Shown here: positions 5,161-9,300 of the stretch, piece after piece
How the letters are laid out: every line of letters starts with the position of its first letter
Numbering within the stretch: the stretch's first letter is position 1
Made by a program: the position numbers and the translations under genes
The notes under the pieces: generated by a model
Told to the model about the DNA's origin: nothing
Databases searched by the model: none
What the model saw: the letters and a program-made list of their open reading frames with translations, nothing else
Assembly (NCBI GenBank): GCA_016208645.1
Contig: JACQXP010000284.1
Coordinates: 1-9,300, forward strand
Direction of reading: 5' to 3'
From: Candidatus Methylomirabilota bacterium
Lineage (GTDB): Bacteria; Methylomirabilota; Methylomirabilia; Methylomirabilales; 2-02-FULL-66-22
DNA: 9,300 nt

Positions 5161-6243
5161 TTACCGCCGCACGTCCTGGAGCGCGAGCCGCAGCTCGTCC
5201 CGGTTAAAAACCGGCGCGAACGTAACACTTCCCACCCCACGTGTCAATACGAATTGGAGCACGCCGTCGCGCGCCTTCTTGTCGCTAAGCATGTATGTTT
5301 CCAGGGATTCCGGCGACGGCAGCGGTACACCCGGGAGGCCGAAGCGCGTCAAGAGGTCCCGCAATCGAACCGCATCCGGTTCGGGGCACAGTCCCCGCCG
5401 GACCGAGAGCGCGACCGCCACCAGCATCCCGTGGGCGACGGCCTCCCCGTGGGTGATGGCCCCGTACCCCAGGGCCGCCTCCACCGCGTGGCCCACGGTG
5501 TGCCCGAAGTTCAGCATGGCGCGTGGGCCGGCCTCCCGCTCGTCGGCCTCGACGACCCGGGCCTTGATCGCGCAGGACCGCCGGACGATTTCCTGGAGCG
5601 CACCGGGATCCCGTGCCAGGATGCCCTCGGCCTGCTCCTCCAGCCGCTGGAACAGCATCGGGTCGGCGATCATGCCGTGCTTGACCACCTCGGCCAGGCC
5701 GGAGCGGAACTCCCGCTCCGGAAGCGTCCGCAGGGTCAGGACGTCCGCCACCACCAGATGCGGCTGGTGGAACGCCCCCATCAGGTTCTTCCCCTCCGGC
5801 AGGTTCACCCCGGTCTTGCCCCCCACGCTGCTGTCCACCTGGGCCAGCAGCGTGGTGGGGAGGTTGATGAAGGGGAGCCCGCGGTAGAGCGTCGCCGCCA
5901 CGAACCCGGCGAGGTCCCCGATGACTCCCCCGCCCAGGCCGACCAGTACGGAGCCCCGGTCCAGGCGGGCGCGCACCAGCGCGCGCGAAAGACGGACCGC
6001 CTCCTCCAAGGATTTGCTCTCCTCCCCCGGGGGGACCGTGAGCAGGCTGACCTCGTGACCCGCCCGGCGGAGGGATTCGGCCGCCACCGATCCGTACGAT
6101 TCCGCCAGGCCCGGGTGGGTGACGAGCCCGAGCTGCCGGCCGAGGCCCAGCGGCTGCACGAGGTCCCCGACCTGCCCGAGCAGGTCCGAGCCGACGTGAA
6201 TGTCATATCCCCGGTTGCCGAGGTTGACGTGGATGGTATCCAT
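5161..6243 (-). CDS. aroB: 3-dehydroquinate synthase
   Basis: 360 residues, standard AroB length. It converts DAHP to 3-dehydroquinate, using NAD+ and a divalent metal, in the second step of the shikimate pathway. Canonical motifs are all present: the NAD loop GLGGGVIGDLAGF (102-114), QVDSSVGGKTGVN (135-147), EGKNLMGAFHQP (150-161), the metal ligand Glu185 in AEVVKHG, LNFGHTVGHAVEA (244-256) with metal ligand His248, HGEAVAHGM (265-273) with His265, and the DKK motif (321-323). The ATG at 6243 shares its A with the TGA of the upstream aroKB (TGATG), so the two are translationally coupled. It is the second DHQ-synthase sequence in a row; this copy has the canonical active site and is the likely main enzyme. 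Confidence 0.95.
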   Translation of the reverse strand: MDTIHVNLGNRGYDIHVGSDLLGQVGDLVQPLGLGRQLGLVTHPGLAESYGSVAAESLRRAGHEVSLLTVPPGEESKSLEEAVRLSRALVRARLDRGSVLVGLGGGVIGDLAGFVAATLYRGLPFINLPTTLLAQVDSSVGGKTGVNLPEGKNLMGAFHQPHLVVADVLTLRTLPEREFRSGLAEVVKHGMIADPMLFQRLEEQAEGILARDPGALQEIVRRSCAIKARVVEADEREAGPRAMLNFGHTVGHAVEAALGYGAITHGEAVAHGMLVAVALSVRRGLCPEPDAVRLRDLLTRFGLPGVPLPSPESLETYMLSDKKARDGVLQFVLTRGVGSVTFAPVFNRDELRLALQDVRR

Positions 6244-7880
6244 CAGGCGCAGGCCGTCAATGCCGTCTCCAGCTCCCCCAGCGTCTCGAGCGACGCCACG
6301 GTCGCGTCCCCGATGCCTCGCAGGAGGACGAAGCGGATCTGGCCGCCCTGAATCTTCTTGTCGTACCGGACGAAACGCGTGATCTCTGCCGGGTCGGTGG
6401 GGAGTTTGATGGGCAGGCCGAAGGCCTGCAAGAGGGCCTTCAGGCGGCCGAGGTCCTCCCCGGGGCACATCCCGCGTTGGACCGACAGGGTCGAGGCCAC
6501 CAGCATCCCCACCGCCACCGCCTCTCCATGGTTCGGCCCCCGGTAGAAGGTGGCGGCCTCCAGGGCGTGCCCCACCGTGTGACCGAAGTTGAGGAAGGAG
6601 CGGACGTCCGTCTCCCACTCGTCCGCCTCGACGATGGAGGCCTTGATCTCGCACGCCCGCTTCACGAGCCTGACCAGGACCCGGAGATCCCGCGACAGGA
6701 CCTCCTCCACGTTCCCCTCGAGATAGGCGAAGAATTCCCGGTCCCGGATGGCGGCGATCTTCACCACCTCGGCCAATCCGGCGCGGAACTCCCGCTCCTC
6801 CAGCGCCGCCAGGGTTTCCACATCGGTGACCACCAGACGGGGTTGATAGAAGGCGCCGACCAGGTTCTTCCCCTCCGGGAGATTCACCCCCACCTTGCCG
6901 CCGATGCTGGTGTCCACCTGGGCGATGAGCGACGTCGGGATCTGAATCAGCGGGAGGCCGCGCAGATAGGTCGCGGCGGCGAACCCGGCCAGTTCCCCGG
7001 TGACCACGCCGCCGAGCGCGAACAGGGGCGACCGCCGCTCCAGCCGGTGCGTCGCCATCTGCCGGTAGAGCCAGCCGAGCCGCTCCAGCCCCTTCTCTTC
7101 CTCCTGTTCGGGGATCTCGATGCACGTGACAGCGAGCTTGGCCTCCTCGAGGACCCGGACCAGGCGCTGGCCGAAGCGCCGATTGTCCAGGGGGTTGGTG
7201 ACCAGGATGCCCGTGCCGGCGAGGTTGAGGTCCTGGATCAACGTGCCCACCTCTCCCAGCAGGCTGGGGCCGATGATGACCTCGTAGGATCGGGGTCCGA
7301 GGACCAGGCGGAGGCTCTCGGCCATGGCCGGAAGGGTGGCGGTCGCCCCCTTGGCGACCACGTGATGCAGGGCCAGGAAATCCAGGATGTGCGTCACCAC
7401 CTGATCGATGGTCTGCGCCGAGGCGTCCACGATCAGGTCCGCCCGGGCGTAGGCCTGCGCGCGCTCTTCCAGGAGGAGCCGGACCCGCTCCCGCGTGTCC
7501 CCTCCCCAGAGCATTGGCCGATCGTCCGTGGGGCCGATCCGCGCCACCAGCGTGTCGGGGTCCGCCGTGAGGGTGACGACCACGCCGCTCCGCTTCAGGG
7601 CCTCGAGGTTCCGCTGGTTGACGATGGTTCCGCCCCCGGTGGCCACGACGCAGCCCCTGCGACCTGCCACGCGATCCACCATGCGGGACTCCAGGGCGCG
7701 GAATGCCGCCTCGCCCTGGATGGCGAAGATCTGGGAAATGGGCATCCCGGCCTCGGCCGCGATCAGCGTGTCCAGGTCCAGGAAGTCATATCCCAGCATG
7801 ACGGCCAGCCGCCTTCCGACAGAGGACTTCCCCGTCGCCATGAAGCCGGTGAGAATGATGTTGCGCTTGTTTCTCTTCAT
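6243..7880 (-). CDS. aroKB: Fused shikimate kinase / 3-dehydroquinate synthase
   Basis: 545 residues from the ATG at 7880. Residues 1 to about 165 are shikimate kinase: P-loop GFMATGKSSVG (12-22), DLD (35-37), FRALE with the shikimate-binding Arg (61), ATGGGTI (80-86) and the lid DRPML (120-124). After a linker comes a whole DHQ-synthase domain (about 188-545) with PTSLIAQVDTSIGGK, EGKNLVGAF, metal ligands Glu371, His434 and His451, and YDKK. The NAD loop is altered: GGVVTGEL (290-297) instead of GGGVIGDL, GGKV replaces GGKT, and VKIAAI replaces VKHGxI. AroK-AroB fusions are known, for example in Thermotoga. I chose 7880 because GAAGG lies 7 bases upstream and a promoter start is predicted near 7917; an ATG at 7886 and a GTG at 7913 are alternatives. 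Confidence 0.92.
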   Translation of the reverse strand: MKRNKRNIILTGFMATGKSSVGRRLAVMLGYDFLDLDTLIAAEAGMPISQIFAIQGEAAFRALESRMVDRVAGRRGCVVATGGGTIVNQRNLEALKRSGVVVTLTADPDTLVARIGPTDDRPMLWGGDTRERVRLLLEERAQAYARADLIVDASAQTIDQVVTHILDFLALHHVVAKGATATLPAMAESLRLVLGPRSYEVIIGPSLLGEVGTLIQDLNLAGTGILVTNPLDNRRFGQRLVRVLEEAKLAVTCIEIPEQEEEKGLERLGWLYRQMATHRLERRSPLFALGGVVTGELAGFAAATYLRGLPLIQIPTSLIAQVDTSIGGKVGVNLPEGKNLVGAFYQPRLVVTDVETLAALEEREFRAGLAEVVKIAAIRDREFFAYLEGNVEEVLSRDLRVLVRLVKRACEIKASIVEADEWETDVRSFLNFGHTVGHALEAATFYRGPNHGEAVAVGMLVASTLSVQRGMCPGEDLGRLKALLQAFGLPIKLPTDPAEITRFVRYDKKIQGGQIRFVLLRGIGDATVASLETLGELETALTACA

Positions 7881-7924
7881 CGTCATGCCTTCGTCACCCG
7901 GCGCCTCGGTCACGAGCGGCGATG

Positions 7925-7953
7925 AAGTTACGGCACCCCCCGCAACCCGTCAA
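7925..7953 (-). promoter_or_regulatory. Sigma70-like promoter for the aroKB operon
   Basis: On the minus strand, TTGACG (7953-7948, 5 of 6 consensus bases) is separated by exactly 17 bases from TAACTT (7930-7925, weaker). A start near 7917 would give a leader of about 37 bases to the ATG at 7880 and argues against the upstream GTG at 7913. Confidence 0.45.
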
Positions 7954-8054
7954 GGAGTATTTGCGGGCGACCGTTCGTGTTTTCAATAATTTCGGGTCCA
8001 TGGCTTGGCAGGACGGGGTAAGTTCGAGGGGCCCGATGCGACCAGGCTGGTGGC

Positions 8055-8083
8055 TTGCGTCAGCGGCCACTTCCTGCTATAAG
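8055..8083 (+). promoter_or_regulatory. Candidate promoter for the MNT-HEPN module
   Basis: TTGCGT (8055-8060, 3 of 6 consensus bases), a 17-base spacer and TATAAG (8078-8083, 5 of 6) have correct spacing on the plus strand. The start would be near 8090, giving a leader of about 125 bases before the TTG codon at 8215. The -35 box is weak. Confidence 0.4.
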
Positions 8084-8214
8084 CCACTTGTCAGCGAGGT
8101 TCCTGAGACATGCGCGAGGCCGCCCGAGACTGGTATTGACGGGAGAGATCTTCCATCCGAGCGCTTGGATGAACCTCATATTCCGGAGGCAGTGACAGCG
8201 GAGGAGATCCCCGA

Positions 8215-8571
8215 TTGACTGAAGCGAGCAAAGCCCTGACCGCGGTCCTCCACAGGGATGAATCATTCTGGAACGAGCTGGTTCGCCGCATCCGTTCGGT
8301 AACCGAACCTGAAAAGATTATTCTTTTCGGCTCGCAAGCGCGCGGCGACAACAAGCCATCCAGCGATATAGACCTTTTCATCATTGTCGAAAGCGAGCTG
8401 CCGCGATACAAGCGTTCTGTGCCATTCTATCGAGCACTTTCCGGTCTGGGCGTGGCCAAGGATATTGTTGTTTACACTCCCGAGGAGGTGGAAGACTGGA
8501 AAACGGCTAGTTGCAGCCTTGCGGCGACGGCATTACGCGAGGGCAAGGTGTTGTATGAGCAGCAATCTTGA
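8215..8571 (+). CDS. MNT-type nucleotidyltransferase, putative antitoxin
   Basis: 118 residues of the minimal nucleotidyltransferase group of the DNA polymerase beta superfamily. The active-site motif is complete: FGSQARGDNKPSSDIDLFIIV (residues 38-58) with Gly39-Ser40 and metal-binding Asp51 and Asp53, plus a third acidic residue Asp83 in KDIVVYT. In characterised pairs such as MntA-HepT the MNT protein modifies (AMPylates) and silences its HEPN partner; that role here is inferred from the pairing. The start is a rare TTG at 8215, supported by GGAGGAG (8200-8206) 8 bases upstream. It overlaps the HEPN gene by 17 bases. The base composition is lower in GC than the operons to the left (31 of 60 bases at 8281-8340), which suggests horizontal acquisition. 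Confidence 0.88.
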   Translation: MTEASKALTAVLHRDESFWNELVRRIRSVTEPEKIILFGSQARGDNKPSSDIDLFIIVESELPRYKRSVPFYRALSGLGVAKDIVVYTPEEVEDWKTASCSLAATALREGKVLYEQQS

Positions 8572-8956
8572 TGTTGCCCGGCTGTTGCTGCGCAAGGCCG
8601 AGTCCGACTTGGCAGACGTGCGGCGCACGCTGGCCAGCCAGGGGCCTTACGACACGGCCCTGTTTCATTGCCAGCAAGACGTAGAGAAATACCTGAAAGC
8701 ATTACTGGCGGCCAATAGCGTCATTTATCCGAAGATCCACGATGTCGTAGAGTTGGCCGAATTGGCTGGGGAATTTTGCCCTGCCGTGCGGCAGTTGCCC
8801 TTCGACTTGGCGGAATTCAACCCATTTGCCATAACCATCCGTTATGACGATGTCGACGAGCCGGTCTCTCTGGCCATGGCGACAGAGATGTTCGCCAAGT
8901 GCAGTCAGGTTCTGGCCGTGATCGCGCAGACGCTGCCGGAAGAAATCCGCCCATGA
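8555..8956 (+). CDS. HEPN domain protein, putative toxin partner
   Basis: 133 residues from the ATG at 8555, with AAGG 6 bases upstream. The protein is almost entirely helical and fits the HEPN family (PF05168 type): an N-terminal helix with ARLLLRKAESDLADVRR, the signature FHCQQDVEKYLKALLAAN (37-54), IHDVVELAEL (61-70) and a late IRYDDVDEP (95-103). The RNase motif R-x4-6-H of HepT toxins is not present: the position carries RYDD, as in the RYP(D) subgroup, with no following histidine. It may therefore act as a binding subunit for the MNT enzyme, not as a ribonuclease. The 17-base overlap with the MNT gene shows a two-gene unit. It is on the opposite strand to the housekeeping operons. Confidence 0.85.
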   Translation: MSSNLDVARLLLRKAESDLADVRRTLASQGPYDTALFHCQQDVEKYLKALLAANSVIYPKIHDVVELAELAGEFCPAVRQLPFDLAEFNPFAITIRYDDVDEPVSLAMATEMFAKCSQVLAVIAQTLPEEIRP

Positions 8957-8990
8957 TGACCCCCTTCCGCCAGATGCCTGCCCGCGACAA

Positions 8991-9002
8991 CTAGCTTGCT
9001 AG
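8991..9002. repeat. Short palindrome after the HEPN gene
   Basis: CTAGC and GCTAG flank a TT loop, and the flanking AA and GTT can extend the pairing with one bulge. There is no T-tract, so it is not a convincing terminator. Confidence 0.4.
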
Positions 9003-9097
9003 GTTAGGAAATCACACCCGCACCGGTTCTCCTGTCTCTGCCTCCGGCCCGCGCTTCTCGCTCTCATCCCGCATTCGGGTACCCTCTGGGTGTTCGC

Positions 9098-9244
9098 CAT
9101 TCCGCATTGGGTTCCTCGTTCCCCGCACTTCCGGTTCCCCCTCACGCCTGACGCCTCCCGCCTTCCGTTTCACGGCTCTCGCCTCACGACTCTCGCCTCT
9201 CCCCGCGATTCCGCAATCCGAAATTCGCAATCCGAAATTCGAAA
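9098..9244. repeat. Long degenerate 7-base tandem repeat array
   Basis: The sequence divides without a break into 21 heptamers from 9098 to 9244. The first part is variable (CATTCCG, CATTGGG, TTCCTCG and similar). From 9140 to 9202 the consensus is close to nCTCnCG (CCTCACG occurs at 9140 and 9182). From 9210 to 9244 it changes to TYCGMAA (TCCGAAA at 9217 and 9231). The 7-base phase is kept through the change of unit. Weaker 7-base periodicity may extend left to about 9050. It is not a CRISPR: units are too short and have no spacers. Confidence 0.85.
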
Positions 9245-9300
9245 TCTTCTTCACCTCTCTCCCCCTACCTTCGAGTGACCGGACAGCTAATGAGCAAATC

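Larger units (their letters stand above)
7914..8214. other. Divergent intergenic region between aroKB and the MNT gene
   Basis: About 300 bases hold the two predicted divergent promoters (7925-7953 minus, 8055-8083 plus) and the MNT ribosome site. A 98-codon reading frame (7922-8218, plus) ends in a TTGA overlap with the MNT start, but it has no family resemblance, no convincing ribosome site and a composition like random sequence. If the plus promoter is right, the transcript would begin inside that frame. I do not call it a gene. Confidence 0.55.
8957..9300. other. Gene-free region downstream of the HEPN gene
   Basis: I see no convincing gene here. The region holds a short palindrome (8991-9002), then strongly C/T-biased sequence that resolves into 7-base repeats (9098-9244). 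An ATG at 9290-9292 close to the edge has no clear ribosome site and too few bases to judge. Confidence 0.6.

Noticed and set aside
5254..6351. 365-codon open frame on the plus strand opposite aroB
   Set aside because: Antisense of aroB with shadow-like composition and no recognisable family.
5161..7125. 654-codon minus-strand frame that could be read as a long N-terminal extension of aroB
   Set aside because: Only the part from the ATG at 6243 matches AroB; the upstream part is an off-frame reading of aroKB.
6477..7925. 482-codon open frame on the plus strand opposite aroKB
   Set aside because: Antisense shadow of the clearly identified aroKB gene; no motif, signal or ribosome site supports it.
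7922..8218. 98-codon plus-strand frame overlapping the MNT start as TTGA
   Set aside because: The overlap is suggestive, but there is no family match and no good ribosome site, and the likely promoter lies inside it.
9098..9244. CRISPR array
   Set aside because: Units are only 7 bases, degenerate and contiguous, with no spacers and no cas genes.
9012..9254. 80-codon minus-strand frame containing repeats such as FGLRISDCGI
   Set aside because: It is the translation of the 7-base repeat array; similar repeat-derived peptides are commonly misannotated as hypothetical proteins.
9290..9300. Start of a further plus-strand gene at the right edge
   Set aside because: Only 11 bases are available and there is no clear ribosome site.

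Overview
The window comes from a GC-rich bacterial chromosome; for example, 46 of the 60 bases at 1621-1680 are G or C. Nearly all recognisable genes lie on the minus strand and are housekeeping genes. Gene content (aroK/aroB, TPR and Roadblock proteins, aroQ-efp-accB-accC, thiE, a LivK-type binding protein) fits a Gram-negative deltaproteobacterial or NC10/Methylomirabilota/Rokubacteria-like lineage. That placement is an impression from gene order and style; no marker gene proves it.

The minus strand is best read right to left. A likely promoter (7925-7953) drives a fused shikimate kinase/3-dehydroquinate synthase (aroKB, 6243-7880), which overlaps a second stand-alone aroB (5161-6243). After a short repeat-bearing spacer come a TPR protein and a Roadblock/LC7 protein that overlap by ATGA. 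A hairpin with a T-tract (3912-3953) separates these from aroQ (3401-3895), which overlaps efp (3021-3404) by GTGA. Then follow a less GC-rich spacer, a damaged accB (2428-2762), accC (1054-2415) and thiE (389-1054, TAGTG overlap). A near-consensus promoter across the thiE stop codon (364-392) serves a LivK-type periplasmic binding protein that runs off the left edge.

The shikimate genes give three pathway steps: DHQ synthase twice, type II dehydroquinase, and shikimate kinase. accB/accC belong to acetyl-CoA carboxylase, efp to translation of polyproline stretches, and thiE to thiamine synthesis. Two usually important neighbours, efp and accB, both look broken on either side of the same spacer: efp lacks its third domain, and accB has coding remnants in three frames. 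This is either real decay (with intact copies elsewhere) or a consensus/assembly problem.

On the right, on the plus strand and with lower GC, sits a two-gene nucleotidyltransferase (MNT) plus HEPN module (8215-8956) of toxin-antitoxin type. It probably has its own promoter (8055-8083).

The least explained structure is in the spacers. Three separate intergenic regions (2817-2921, 5061-5095, 9098-9244) hold degenerate tandem repeats with a strict 7-base period, each with a different unit sequence. I found no CRISPR array, tRNA, rRNA or insertion sequence.
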